A stretch of 64,000 nt of DNA from Segatella copri (lineage in GTDB: Bacteria; Bacteroidota; Bacteroidia; Bacteroidales; Bacteroidaceae): positions 868,001 to 932,000 of the forward strand of contig NZ_CP042464.1 of assembly GCF_015074785.1 (NCBI RefSeq). Direction: 5' to 3'. The position numbers and the translations under genes are program-made. Each line of letters begins with the position of its first letter. Within the stretch, counting starts at the first letter, position 1. Below are positions 7,206 to 14,422 of this stretch, in pieces. The notes beneath the pieces are model-generated. The model saw only the letters and a list, made by a program, of their open reading frames with translations, searched no databases and was not told the origin of the DNA.

Positions 7206-7999
7206 AAGCGAGCACGAGCGTACTTCATAAAGCGTACCCACTCGCCGAAATTATGTGCAGCAACCAACTTTGAGCGAAGTTTCTTGCCCTCAGGTGCTTT
7301 TGTTTTATCCATAGTTCCGTTCTTGGCATTGAACTTATATATAGAACCGCTCATATTGCCATAAAGCCAAGCTGTAGAATCTACAGAATCAAAGTGATAC
7401 GTATGCAATCCTCTGATATTTGTATATCCAAGGGCATGTATCTTGCAGCCATATTTATGTGCTGTCTTTACGAACCAAGGAAATAACTTCTCATATTTAT
7501 TGATAGGTATTTCTTTGGTTACGATACCACCGATAGCCACATAAGGATAATTCTTGCACATTTCAACAAAATACTCTTTTCCTCGTGACTTGTGCCAAAC
7601 GGGGATAGGCTTACGTCCACTTAATCTTTCGAGCTTTTCACGAAGTCTTTCAACCTCTCTGATACCAACAACGGAATCAATATCAAGCTCAAAGAAGTTC
7701 TTTACGTTCCACTTCTTAATGAATGCAGCATATCCTTCCACGTATTTGTCGAAGTTAACTACACCTGCTCCCGACATAAATGTGAAAGCACCACTATCTA
7801 ATAGGAAATTCTGAAAATTGCCTATCAATCGAGGAAACTCTTTATTATTCTGTAGATAATAGTAAGTTTCCAATATATTTAATCCTTCCCAATCGGCATC
7901 CTTGCCGTTCTTTACTGGGTGTTCACCTGCTAAAAAAACTTCCATAGCCTTTTCATAAACATAGGGTCTGCTTAAAGTCCCTGCTATATATAATTCCAT
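7202..7999 (-). CDS. dpdA: DpdA-like DNA-guanine transglycosylase, paralogue B
   Basis: 265 residues from the ATG at 7,999 (MELYIAGTLSRPY), which aligns with the start of paralogue A; an ATG at 8,050 would add 17 unmatched residues. It retains FLLDSGAFTFMSG (Asp68), FFELDIDSVVGI, IPVWHKSRGKEY, YVAIGGIVTKE, KIHALGYTN and FDSVDSTAW (Asp204, Asp207). The two paralogues are clearly homologous along their length but diverged, so this is an old duplication or double acquisition and not a recent tandem copy. Both keep the catalytic Asp candidates. They may act on different sites, different substrates or as a heterodimer. Confidence 0.8.
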   Translation of the reverse strand: MELYIAGTLSRPYVYEKAMEVFLAGEHPVKNGKDADWEGLNILETYYYLQNNKEFPRLIGNFQNFLLDSGAFTFMSGAGVVNFDKYVEGYAAFIKKWNVKNFFELDIDSVVGIREVERLREKLERLSGRKPIPVWHKSRGKEYFVEMCKNYPYVAIGGIVTKEIPINKYEKLFPWFVKTAHKYGCKIHALGYTNIRGLHTYHFDSVDSTAWLYGNMSGSIYKFNAKNGTMDKTKAPEGKKLRSKLVAAHNFGEWVRFMKYARARL

Positions 8000-8070
8000 A
8001 CTAACACTTTTCCAAAACTTACTAAGATTTCCAGTAAGCCTCCCACGCAAGATAGACTTCCATATCTCTG

Positions 8071-8742
8071 TTATTTTATTTCCACACCATCGTATTCGGA
8101 GACGGCAGACTTGATAATCTCCTTAATCTCATCTACCTTATCTTCCAACTCTTGTGGAATATGGACGGAGAGCTTAATATCTTTAACTTTACTCTCGGTA
8201 TTTTGAGCATCTTCGAATAGCTCATCAATATCGGTATCATCCTCATCGGTATTAAGAAAAGAGCAATCAACGCCCCAATTCTGCAAATCATCGGTTTCCC
8301 ACTCACCATTCGCAAGCTCATCCCAATCCCAATTACCAGCTTGCACGTTATCCTTGATAGCATACTCCTTGATTTTCTGAATTGGGGTATCGGTCTTCAA
8401 TACGAAACAAGGCAGCTTATCGAAGTTCGTATTTCCACCGATGCGTAACTCGTTAGCCACTCTGAGGCGCATATTACCGCAGATGGTGACGTATGTACCA
8501 TCCTCCAAGCCATAAACCATCAAAGGCTTGTACTCTAAGAACTCTGGGCTATCGGCGAGTGACTTGACGAGCTTGTCGTGCTCGCTCTCCTTTAAGTAGC
8601 GAGGGTTCTTTGGAACGCCATCAATCTGCCCCTCATTATAGAGGAGCTTTGTAATGTCAATCATTTCACGAAAACCCAGCTTTACAAGAAGCTCATCCTT
8701 TGCGATGGATGGGTTCTGTGAGATTCTCTTTTCTCTTGCCAT
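8071..8742 (-). CDS. ParB/Srx-like nuclease-domain protein, first gene of the modification operon
   Basis: 223 residues. The ParB/sulfiredoxin fold spans roughly residues 40-130, with the phosphate-binding signature ICGNMRLRVANEL (GxxRxxA) and LPCFVL following. The tail is acidic (EDDTDIDELFED). ParB-like proteins are frequent in phages near terminases, but in bacterial dpd islands the transglycosylase DpdA works with DpdB, a ParB/Srx-like ATPase. Its position directly upstream of two DpdA paralogues, in the same operon, makes a DpdB-like partner role plausible. A plain phage ParB function is the alternative. A TAACTTTG promoter lies about 30 bases upstream. Confidence 0.7.
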   Translation of the reverse strand: MAREKRISQNPSIAKDELLVKLGFREMIDITKLLYNEGQIDGVPKNPRYLKESEHDKLVKSLADSPEFLEYKPLMVYGLEDGTYVTICGNMRLRVANELRIGGNTNFDKLPCFVLKTDTPIQKIKEYAIKDNVQAGNWDWDELANGEWETDDLQNWGVDCSFLNTDEDDTDIDELFEDAQNTESKVKDIKLSVHIPQELEDKVDEIKEIIKSAVSEYDGVEIK

Positions 8743-8770
8743 AATTTTATTATTTAATAATTATTATTTG

Positions 8771-8828
8771 CAAAGTTACGGAGATTATTCGGGTTTTAAT
8801 AGAAAATAATAGATTGTGTGTAAACAAA
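8771..8828 (-). promoter_or_regulatory. Leftward promoter of the ParB/deazaguanine/terminase operon
   Basis: Minus-strand TAACTTTG at 8,778-8,771 is a perfect -7 box, and no TTG stands at -33. The box TTTGTTTACACA lies at 8,828-8,817, 38 bases upstream. Both sequence and spacing equal those before the portal gene, pointing to a shared phage activator or repressor site. Confidence 0.6.
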
Positions 8829-8829
8829 T

Positions 8830-8857
8830 AAAAAAGCTACCCATATAATGAGTAGCC
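8830..8857 (-). terminator. Leftward intrinsic terminator
   Basis: On the minus strand GCTACTCAT and ATGGGTAGC form a 9-pair stem with one G-T pair and a 3-base loop, followed by TTTTTTA. It would stop transcription coming from the DUF4417-like operon just before the next promoter. Confidence 0.75.
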
Positions 8858-8892
8858 TTTGAAGTTATCATAAAATATTATACCTCTTATAT

Positions 8893-8927
8893 ATAAGAAA
8901 AGCAGCTACCTATCACAGGCGGCTGCT
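8893..8927 (-). terminator. Second leftward terminator-like hairpin
   Basis: On the minus strand AGCAGC pairs with GCTGCT around an inner CCT/AGG pair, followed by TTTTCTTAT. It is weaker than the hairpin at 8,830-8,857 and lies upstream of it, so the two form a tandem stop. Confidence 0.5.
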
Positions 8928-9091
8928 TATAGACTAATAACTAACTATTATTTTCAATTAACCAAATCTTAACTAATACATATTGTTATGACACCTCAGA
9001 ACCTATATTCCACAATTTCTGTTTTGCTGATGCAAAGATACAAAAGAAAGCGAGATACAGCAAATAAATGCCATATCTCGCATAAACAATC

Positions 9092-9862
9092 TTATTTTTC
9101 CTCAATCTGTTTAGAGACGTTATCTGTTCGGAAATCCTCAATCTGCTTGGAGAAAGGGGTGAGCTTATCAAGCTGCGCCTTAACAGAGAACTCTTCGCCG
9201 ATAAAGGCAACACCTTCGTGAATCTTCTGCAAGGCGGCAAGCTGCTTCTTAGTAGTGACAACGGGGTTGATGTAGATGCAACCTCTATGGGTCTGGGCGA
9301 ACCGCCGACACTCAGCACCGCCGCCGTAGATAACAAATAGCGGCTCTTTGCCCTCTGCCCAATCGCTTGCGATGGAATACTCAAAGGCGAGGTTATTCTG
9401 TCTATCCGAATATCCACGGGTAGCGAAGGCACGCCATCCACGAGGTACGCCAATCATATTGAGGCGATAGAACTTCTGCGCCACGTTGAGGTCAACGAAG
9501 ATACCGATACCCTTACCTTGCATACAACGGGCAATCCAACGTTTCTTGTAGATAGCCTGCAAGCCGAAAGATACGGGCATCTCATTATATAAGGAGAAGT
9601 TCGGCTCAACGATAACGGCAGGGTGATGCTGCAATATCTTCTCAGGGTGCTCGTAGATAGCTGAGAAGCGGTAATCATCGGTATAGAAGTGCAAAGAGCC
9701 TTCGCCATTGAGGTTGAAGGTTCTCTTCTGTTCGCCGAAGCAAAGGAAGGGTGACTGACACTCCTTGGCTTGCATACCAATATCGAGTGTCGGAATCTCT
9801 AGGTCATTGTCCGTTGGGAAGAGCTGGTCGGGCAGGGTAAGCTCATAATCTGTTCTTTTCAT
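9092..9862 (-). CDS. DUF4417-like phage protein
   Basis: 256 residues. The central part has IVEPNFSLYNEMPVSFGLQA, RWIARCMQGKGIGIFVDLNV and GVPRGWRAFATRGY, which resemble the DUF4417 pattern of phage and mobile-element proteins; the function of that family is not known to me. The gene overlaps the upstream DnaA-tail-like gene by four bases (ATGA), so they form a two-gene operon reading leftward from the divergent region at 10.2 kb. A replication-related role is possible by position only. Confidence 0.55.
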   Translation of the reverse strand: MKRTDYELTLPDQLFPTDNDLEIPTLDIGMQAKECQSPFLCFGEQKRTFNLNGEGSLHFYTDDYRFSAIYEHPEKILQHHPAVIVEPNFSLYNEMPVSFGLQAIYKKRWIARCMQGKGIGIFVDLNVAQKFYRLNMIGVPRGWRAFATRGYSDRQNNLAFEYSIASDWAEGKEPLFVIYGGGAECRRFAQTHRGCIYINPVVTTKKQLAALQKIHEGVAFIGEEFSVKAQLDKLTPFSKQIEDFRTDNVSKQIEEK

Positions 9863-10176
9863 TCTTTGTTACTTTTTAAGAGTTCTACGATTTGGTTATA
9901 TATAGATAAGGTATACCTATCCTTTGACTGAACGTATTGCATATACTTTCGTGCTTGGTTGATTACGTTTGCTCTGGTACGGCAGAGTAGGCGAGCCGAG
10001 CGGTCGGGATGAATGCAATAATCACGGCTTATGAGGCAATATAGTCCTCTAAGGGTGTTGAGCTTGACGGTCTTCACCGCAGAGCAAAGTTCCATGAACG
10101 TAACCTTGCCTACCTCACATACCGCTTGCATGATGCGGTCGGAGAGTTCGTATTGCTGATATTGATTGTATATCAT
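9859..10176 (-). CDS. Helix-rich protein resembling a DnaA C-terminal domain
   Basis: 105 residues. The stretch from about residue 40 (RGLYCLISRDYCIHPDRS) to RTRANVINQARKYM and YTLSIYNQIVELL resembles the spacing of the DnaA domain IV DNA-binding fold, but the family signature is not clear-cut. It is the first gene of the short leftward operon. A DNA-binding replication or regulatory role is a cautious inference. Confidence 0.4.
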   Translation of the reverse strand: MIYNQYQQYELSDRIMQAVCEVGKVTFMELCSAVKTVKLNTLRGLYCLISRDYCIHPDRSARLLCRTRANVINQARKYMQYVQSKDRYTLSIYNQIVELLKSNKE

Positions 10177-10218
10177 ACGCTATTACTTATTATTTGGTTA
10201 TTAATAGAAAATATAATG

Positions 10219-10226
10219 CAAAGTTA
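10219..10226 (-). promoter_or_regulatory. Leftward promoter of the DnaA-like/DUF4417 operon
   Basis: Minus-strand TAACTTTG (10,226-10,219) lies about 40 bases before the start at 10,176. Unlike the other two leftward phage promoters it lacks the TTTGTTTACACA box, so it may belong to a different expression class. Confidence 0.5.
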
Positions 10227-10287
10227 TAAAAATCTATTAAAAAGCGAATAAAAACTATTAATTATTTTAAATTTATTAATAGAAAAG

Positions 10288-10318
10288 TTGGTTATTTGAC
10301 AGATTTTTATTAATTTTG
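10288..10318 (+). promoter_or_regulatory. Rightward early-region promoter
   Basis: TTG at 10,288-10,290 and TAATTTTG at 10,311-10,318 are separated by 20 bases, the Bacteroidota -33/-7 arrangement. It faces the long rightward gene array and would start transcription near 10,325, leaving a leader of about 150 bases. Confidence 0.65.
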
Positions 10319-10465
10319 CGGTGTGTTTAAGATAGAACACTATCACTTAGCGAGTTTATGGGGAACTTTCTAATGTGTAAGAGTTTGGATTTACGTGAGC
10401 CGCAAGGCTACTAAATACGGAGCAGCAGAGAATCCCCATTTCTTTGCTGCTCTTGACTTTTTAAA
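10319..10465 (+). ncRNA. Structured leader RNA with possible attenuator
   Basis: The untranslated leader contains ATGGGGA at 10,358-10,364, a GNRA hairpin (AGCC, GCAA loop, GGCT at 10,398-10,409), and a hairpin at 10,420-10,452 whose stem pairs GAGCAGCAGAGAA with TTCTTTGCTGCTC (13 pairs, one G-T). Its loop TCCCCAT is exactly complementary to the upstream ATGGGGA, allowing a loop-to-upstream pairing. The hairpin is followed by a T-rich run at 10,453-10,462, 15 bases before the next start codon. This looks like a terminator/antiterminator or small RNA; no known riboswitch class is recognised. Confidence 0.5.
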
Positions 10466-10476
10466 GCATCTGTAAA

Positions 10477-11262
10477 ATGGAGATACGCAGAAAGATATTG
10501 AACAATATGTATTGCAATCCCGAACTAAGGAAAGCAATTGCATTTTCCCTTTTCATTAAGACAAGGGTCAAGTCTTCTGCCGTGCAAAGATGGAGCATCA
10601 ATAAGCTTCACGAAATCACGGGAGTAAGTGCCTGTGCTGTCCGTAAGCGTATTGATACCTTGAAGGCTCTGGGCTTGGTTGAGTTCACGGGCAAGAATAA
10701 TCGTTGCCTCGTCTTCAAGTCTCTAAAAAGTCATACCTCTCACAGGAACGTCCTTGTTCCTAATATCGAGTTTATTTCAAGGAATGATTCTAAAAAGAAT
10801 GCCTATGCGCAGAATGTAAAGTTTATAGAAGATACCTTATCTGCTATGCTTATCATTGATGTACAGAATCGAAAGAATTACGCTAAGCAAATGATTCAGC
10901 AGTCTAAGCACCCTAAAGGCTTAAAAGAGTTGAAGGCGGCAAAGAAGGTTTGTAATCGTTTTGGCTACGGCGATAAGTTTAGAGAGAATGGTATATCATA
11001 TAAGTATATAGCTAAGAAATTAAGCGTGAGCGTACAGAAAGCCTTTGATTTAGTAAAGTTTGCGGTCAAAAACGAGATTTTATGCAAATACAGAAACATA
11101 GAAAAGCGTTTTTTATCCTCTATTGACTACATAAAGGATATGATACTCAATAACTATACTTATATCAAGGGAGGGGTAGTCTGTAGGGTGTATGCTAATA
11201 CCTATGAGGTAATGGAGGGCTCGCCTTCGGCTCGTTTCGCTTCTATCGTGGTATATAATTAA
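10477..11262 (+). CDS. Helix-turn-helix protein, possible replication initiator or regulator
   Basis: 261 residues, strongly basic. Residues 35-70 (WSINKLHEITGVSACAVRKR, then IDTLKALGLVEFTG) form a clear winged-helix reading head. A second helix-turn-helix-like segment, ISYKYIAKKLSVSVQKAFDL, lies near residues 175-195. It is the first gene of the rightward array, directly behind the structured leader, so it may be under RNA-level control. The two DNA-binding segments fit a phage replication initiator or early regulator; I cannot choose between them. Confidence 0.55.
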   Translation: MEIRRKILNNMYCNPELRKAIAFSLFIKTRVKSSAVQRWSINKLHEITGVSACAVRKRIDTLKALGLVEFTGKNNRCLVFKSLKSHTSHRNVLVPNIEFISRNDSKKNAYAQNVKFIEDTLSAMLIIDVQNRKNYAKQMIQQSKHPKGLKELKAAKKVCNRFGYGDKFRENGISYKYIAKKLSVSVQKAFDLVKFAVKNEILCKYRNIEKRFLSSIDYIKDMILNNYTYIKGGVVCRVYANTYEVMEGSPSARFASIVVYN

Positions 11263-11314
11263 ATTATAAAAAACTAAGATTTTGTTTAACGTTTAAATAA
11301 TAGGAGATACTAAA

Positions 11315-11513
11315 ATGTTATTTGAGAAAATTACTCGCAGATGTTTGCTTACTTTGGATGGGGGGGGCAAAGATTCAAGCCGTCCTTACTATGCCGAAGC
11401 CGACAAAGCCCATTTTTCCCGAGAAAATGGAGCGTCAGTTCATTAATAGTTTTAATGAATCGCAGCCAAATGCGGTTCACAAGGTTATTAAGTGTCACAT
11501 AATGAGAAATTAA
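11315..11513 (+). CDS. Two overlapping short frames joined at a G8 run
   Basis: An ATG at 11,315 opens a 43-residue frame (MLFEKITRRCLLTLDGGGKD) that ends at 11,446. A second frame, reaching 11,513 and ending VHKVIKCHIMRN, is shifted relative to it. The two overlap at a run of eight G bases (11,360-11,367). Loss of one G would give one continuous protein of about 65 residues. Either frame, or both by slippage, may be expressed; a sequencing error in the run is also possible. Confidence 0.4.
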
Positions 11514-11517
11514 GCGT

Positions 11518-11703
11518 ATGGAAGATTTACCTATAGGCTCAGAAATCGTCTTGAAGGTGGTTGAAAGCGAGACAGAAGAATGTAATGGTTGCTTCTTTGA
11601 CGAGATAAGCAGCAATATTTATGAAAATATCTGCAAAGATATTTGTTGTGCCGCAATCGAAAGAAAAGACAAAAAGAATGTTCAATTTATAAGAGTAAAA
11701 TAA
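11518..11703 (+). CDS. Hypothetical phage protein (61 aa)
   Basis: Starts at ATG 11,518 within the recurrent junction TTAAGCGTATG. Acidic, with four cysteines (ECNGC, CKDICC) that could bind metal. It ends one base before the ATG of the 316-residue gene. No family recognised. Confidence 0.5.
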   Translation: MEDLPIGSEIVLKVVESETEECNGCFFDEISSNIYENICKDICCAAIERKDKKNVQFIRVK

Positions 11704-11704
11704 T

Positions 11705-12655
11705 ATGGAAACAAAAATAAATATAGCGGAAATCCTAAAGGATAAGCCGCAAGGAACTAAGCTGTATTCCCGAATATGTGGAGCTGTAGAGCTTAAAAAA
11801 ATTATTGATGTTCGTAAAAAGAAATCTATTGTGGTGAAAGAACTTAATTCAAATAACCAACATAGATTTTGGCATAATGGCAATTTCTTTAGAGCAGGGC
11901 AATGTGTATTGCAACCTTCTGAGAATATGGCAGACTGGTCTAAATTCTTATGGAAAAAGGGCGATGTACTTCAAAATAACGACTATAATACACAAGTCAT
12001 TTTTGATAGATTTACAAGTGATACTTATGAAATGATAAGATGTAAGTATTGGCTGAAAGTTGATAATGGTATTGAAAGGTTTATCATAGAAACGAATGTA
12101 TTAACAAAAGATTACTTTAAGGTTAGTGAAGAATTGAGCCAGTGTTACATCAATAAAATAGAGAATAGATGTGGCGGTAAGTTAAACCTTGAAACTTTGG
12201 AAATTGAAAAGAAGCTTGAGTTCAAGGATGGGGATATAGTGGTATATGGAAAATCAGTAGCAATATGCCGAAAGATTTATAAGCATACCCTTAGTTTCTA
12301 TGTTACTCTAAATGAAATGGTTGGATTATTGTTTGCCGATGAGGTGGAATCATCTGAAGAGTATAGATTTGCTACAGAAGAAGAGAAACAGCAGCTCTTT
12401 GATGCTCTCGCAAAGAAAGGCAAGGCTTGGGATGCTGAGAAGAAACAGATTGTGGATTTAAAGCCAAAGGTTGAGCTGAAACCATTCGATAAAGTGCTGG
12501 TAAGAGACTTTAGTAGAGATAAATGGAGTATAAGTTTCTTTAGTTTTAAAAAGGAAGACTGCTACGTATGCATAAATCATTGTAGTTGGAATCAATGTAT
12601 TCCTTACATCGGCAATGAATCATTGTTAGGTACAACTAATAACGTGGAGGGTTAA
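11705..12655 (+). CDS. Hypothetical phage protein with repeated beta-type modules (316 aa)
   Basis: The largest unknown of the array. Segments such as FLWKKGDVLQNN, LEFKDGDIVVYG and LKPFDKVLVRDF look like three repeats of a small beta-barrel module of type (F/L)xxGDxV, each followed by aromatic-rich strands. Between modules 2 and 3 is a charged linker (FATEEEKQQLFDALAKKGKAWD) seen in proteins of other Bacteroidota phages. No enzymatic motif is visible. Translation follows gene 11,518 with a two-base gap. Confidence 0.6.
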   Translation: METKINIAEILKDKPQGTKLYSRICGAVELKKIIDVRKKKSIVVKELNSNNQHRFWHNGNFFRAGQCVLQPSENMADWSKFLWKKGDVLQNNDYNTQVIFDRFTSDTYEMIRCKYWLKVDNGIERFIIETNVLTKDYFKVSEELSQCYINKIENRCGGKLNLETLEIEKKLEFKDGDIVVYGKSVAICRKIYKHTLSFYVTLNEMVGLLFADEVESSEEYRFATEEEKQQLFDALAKKGKAWDAEKKQIVDLKPKVELKPFDKVLVRDFSRDKWSISFFSFKKEDCYVCINHCSWNQCIPYIGNESLLGTTNNVEG

Positions 12656-12657
12656 GT

Positions 12658-12876
12658 ATGATTAGAGACGATGCAAAGATAATTGTAACACCAACTGGTG
12701 TATCACTTAAAGAAGCCTTGACTAGTGAAGAAATCAATGCAATCAATGAAGCTCATATCTATAGAGATTATGATTGCATTCCACATTTTAAACTCGCTGG
12801 TAATCCTCCTAGTGGCAAGGAAAACCGTAGAACTAGGAGGATGTTAGAACTTAGAAAAAGAAAGGGTAGATTATGA
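12658..12876 (+). CDS. Hypothetical phage protein (72 aa)
   Basis: Starts at 12,658 after a GGAGG sequence (12,646-12,650). It ends in a strongly basic tail (RRTRRMLELRKRKGRL), which suggests nucleic-acid contact. Its stop overlaps the next ATG (ATGA at 12,873). No family recognised. Confidence 0.5.
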   Translation: MIRDDAKIIVTPTGVSLKEALTSEEINAINEAHIYRDYDCIPHFKLAGNPPSGKENRRTRRMLELRKRKGRL

Positions 12877-13283
12877 TAGATGATAATAAAATAGAAGCTG
12901 CAAAGGAAGAAATCTACGAGGATAGATTCTTGCTTAATGGTGAAGAGATAGTCTTCAACAATGATGAAAAGGAAGAAATGTTCTACAAAGAGGACATCAA
13001 AGAAGCCATTGGACTAGGTGCTAAGTGGGGTATCAATGAGCTATTGAAGGACATGTTTCACCCTGCTAGCGAAGTTCCACGTAACGACAACGGAAAGGTT
13101 CTTGCGTTCTCAAAAGAATTCGGTAATAGAAAGCTCTACGATATGAACGATGAGCTTGATAAAACCACTTGCGATACATATAAAGAAATGTGGGAAGAGC
13201 AAGTCAATATATTCCATTTGTCTGATTGGATATTCGTAGAAGAGTTGTTTGACTTAATTACGAAAGGAGGCAACCATGATTAA
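12873..13283 (+). CDS. DUF551-like phage protein (136 aa)
   Basis: Acidic protein. The second half, HPASEVPRNDNGKVLAFSKE followed by HLSDWIFVEELFDL, resembles the C-terminal pattern of DUF551 proteins common in phage early regions. Translationally coupled to both neighbours by short overlaps. Function unknown. Confidence 0.5.
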   Translation: MIDDNKIEAAKEEIYEDRFLLNGEEIVFNNDEKEEMFYKEDIKEAIGLGAKWGINELLKDMFHPASEVPRNDNGKVLAFSKEFGNRKLYDMNDELDKTTCDTYKEMWEEQVNIFHLSDWIFVEELFDLITKGGNHD

Positions 13284-13512
13284 GACAGTTACTATGTACT
13301 CTGTCGTTTGTGACAGATGTGGAAAGACCTTCATTGATGAGTTTAATGGCATCGGGGCTTGGTTGGACGAAGGAACTGCAAAAGAGCAAGCAATGGAAAG
13401 CGAATGGGCAGAGATAGGCGATAAGCACTACTGCCCAGACTGCTATGAGTTTGACGATGAGTTAGATGAGTACGTTCCTAAAAAGAAAGGAGGAAGCAAT
13501 GAAAGAGCTTAA
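13276..13512 (+). CDS. Zinc-ribbon protein, paralogue of the gene at 17,063
   Basis: 78 residues with TMYSVVCDRCGKTF near the start and HYCPDCYEF near residue 56, a two-CxxC zinc ribbon. The gene at 17,063 repeats the pattern (TMYQIVCDRCGEVF, HYCPVCDG), so the pair arose by duplication within the array. A GGAGG sits 7 bases before the ATG. Confidence 0.6.
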   Translation: MIKTVTMYSVVCDRCGKTFIDEFNGIGAWLDEGTAKEQAMESEWAEIGDKHYCPDCYEFDDELDEYVPKKKGGSNERA

Positions 13513-13834
13513 AGATTTGGTGGTTGGTGATGATGTTCTAGTTATAAGTAGGTATTATAGACGTATCGCCAAGGTTGATAAAGTGACAAAAACTCAAATT
13601 ATTGCTAATAACGCTAGATTTAGGAGAGATTCTGGCTGGCAATATGGTGGCGATAGCTGGGATAGGAAAAGTATATCTGTTCCTACAGAAAAGGAAATAT
13701 CAGATGTTAAAGAAGAGAATCTTCGTAATACTCTCGTCTACGCTATCAGTTCTTTTGATTTCAAACGCTTATCAACAGATGAGTTAAAACAAGTGTACAA
13801 TATTGTAAAAGGCAAAGAAAATGAAAGAGAATAA
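13499..13834 (+). CDS. Hypothetical phage protein (111 aa)
   Basis: I use the ATG at 13,499 because AAAGGAGG lies just upstream; the frame is open earlier but within the zinc-ribbon gene. It begins MKELKDLVVGDDVLVISR, a small beta module like those in the 316-residue neighbour, then a helical C-terminus. No family recognised. Confidence 0.5.
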   Translation: MKELKDLVVGDDVLVISRYYRRIAKVDKVTKTQIIANNARFRRDSGWQYGGDSWDRKSISVPTEKEISDVKEENLRNTLVYAISSFDFKRLSTDELKQVYNIVKGKENERE

Positions 13835-13982
13835 ACACTCATTAAAGATAAGTCGTGGCTACTTTGGCGAAACTACCCTTGATGGTTATCCTATAGCTAC
13901 ATATTCAAATGATGAATTGAAGATTCTAAAGAACCTGCTAGAAAAGGTTCTGTGTGAAGTAAATGGATATATTCATCTTTAG
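13821..13982 (+). CDS. Hypothetical mini-protein (53 aa)
   Basis: ATG at 13,821 inside the end of the previous gene (14-base overlap), reading MKENKHSLKISRGYF and ending CEVNGYIHL at TAG 13,980-13,982. The C-terminal half (YSNDELKILKNLLEKVLCE) is a plausible helix. Coupling to the previous gene and codon use support it; function unknown. Confidence 0.45.
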   Translation: MKENKHSLKISRGYFGETTLDGYPIATYSNDELKILKNLLEKVLCEVNGYIHL

Positions 13983-13995
13983 AAAAGTAAAGCGT

Positions 13996-14418
13996 ATGGC
14001 ACATAAAGAATTTAGGAAACCACCTCGTTATATGGTGGGTGATATAGTTTATAGTCACGGATTTATTTGTATTGTCTGTAGCATCTATCCGTTCAATATA
14101 GATTATTCTTACGACTTGAAAGTTATTGATGGGCAAAGCTTGGGCAAAATTTGTCAAAATGATATTATGCACGTTCATATTTGGGAAGAGTTTCTTAAAA
14201 AGAATGGATGGACATGTTATCGCTCAGAAGGAGAATGTTTTGGGCATAGGTGGTATAAACACCAAGAATACCCTTTCACTTTGCGATATAATAATTTCTT
14301 GGGAATTATCGGAGTATCTTTCAATGACGGAAAAGACGATACTGTTATGATAAAATGTGTAGATGAACTCCAACATATTCTTTTTGGCTTGCAATTAGAT
14401 AGCAATTTAAAAATATAA
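13996..14418 (+). CDS. Hypothetical phage protein (140 aa)
   Basis: Start chosen at 13,996, where the junction motif AGCGTATG recurs; the upstream ATG at 13,963 would overlap the previous gene. Contains RYMVGDIVYSHGF, then EFLKKNGWTCYRSEGECFG and a C-terminal VDELQHILFGL. The gene at 14,589 shares the second and third segments (EILEKNGWKNDG, VHQLQHIFFSL), so they are paralogues. Function unknown. Confidence 0.5.
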   Translation: MAHKEFRKPPRYMVGDIVYSHGFICIVCSIYPFNIDYSYDLKVIDGQSLGKICQNDIMHVHIWEEFLKKNGWTCYRSEGECFGHRWYKHQEYPFTLRYNNFLGIIGVSFNDGKDDTVMIKCVDELQHILFGLQLDSNLKI

Positions 14419-14422
14419 GCGT

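Larger units (their letters stand above)
8743..9091. other. 349-base intergenic region with two leftward terminators and a promoter
   Basis: This gap between the DUF4417-like gene and the ParB-like gene holds two terminator hairpins and the promoter described separately. The remaining 8,930-9,091 is AT-rich and I see no gene in it. Confidence 0.6.

Noticed and set aside
7202..8050. The transglycosylase paralogues as host-type queuosine tRNA transglycosylase
   Set aside because: They lack the CxCxxC zinc motif and are about 110 residues shorter than bacterial Tgt, so short phage DpdA-type is the better fit.
8988..9221. Short plus-strand frame of 77 codons overlapping the DUF4417-like gene
   Set aside because: Lies mostly antisense to a better supported gene, with no ribosome site and no recognisable sequence.
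10351..10452. Known riboswitch or group II intron in the leader
   Set aside because: No matching consensus is recognisable; only hairpins and one complementarity are seen.
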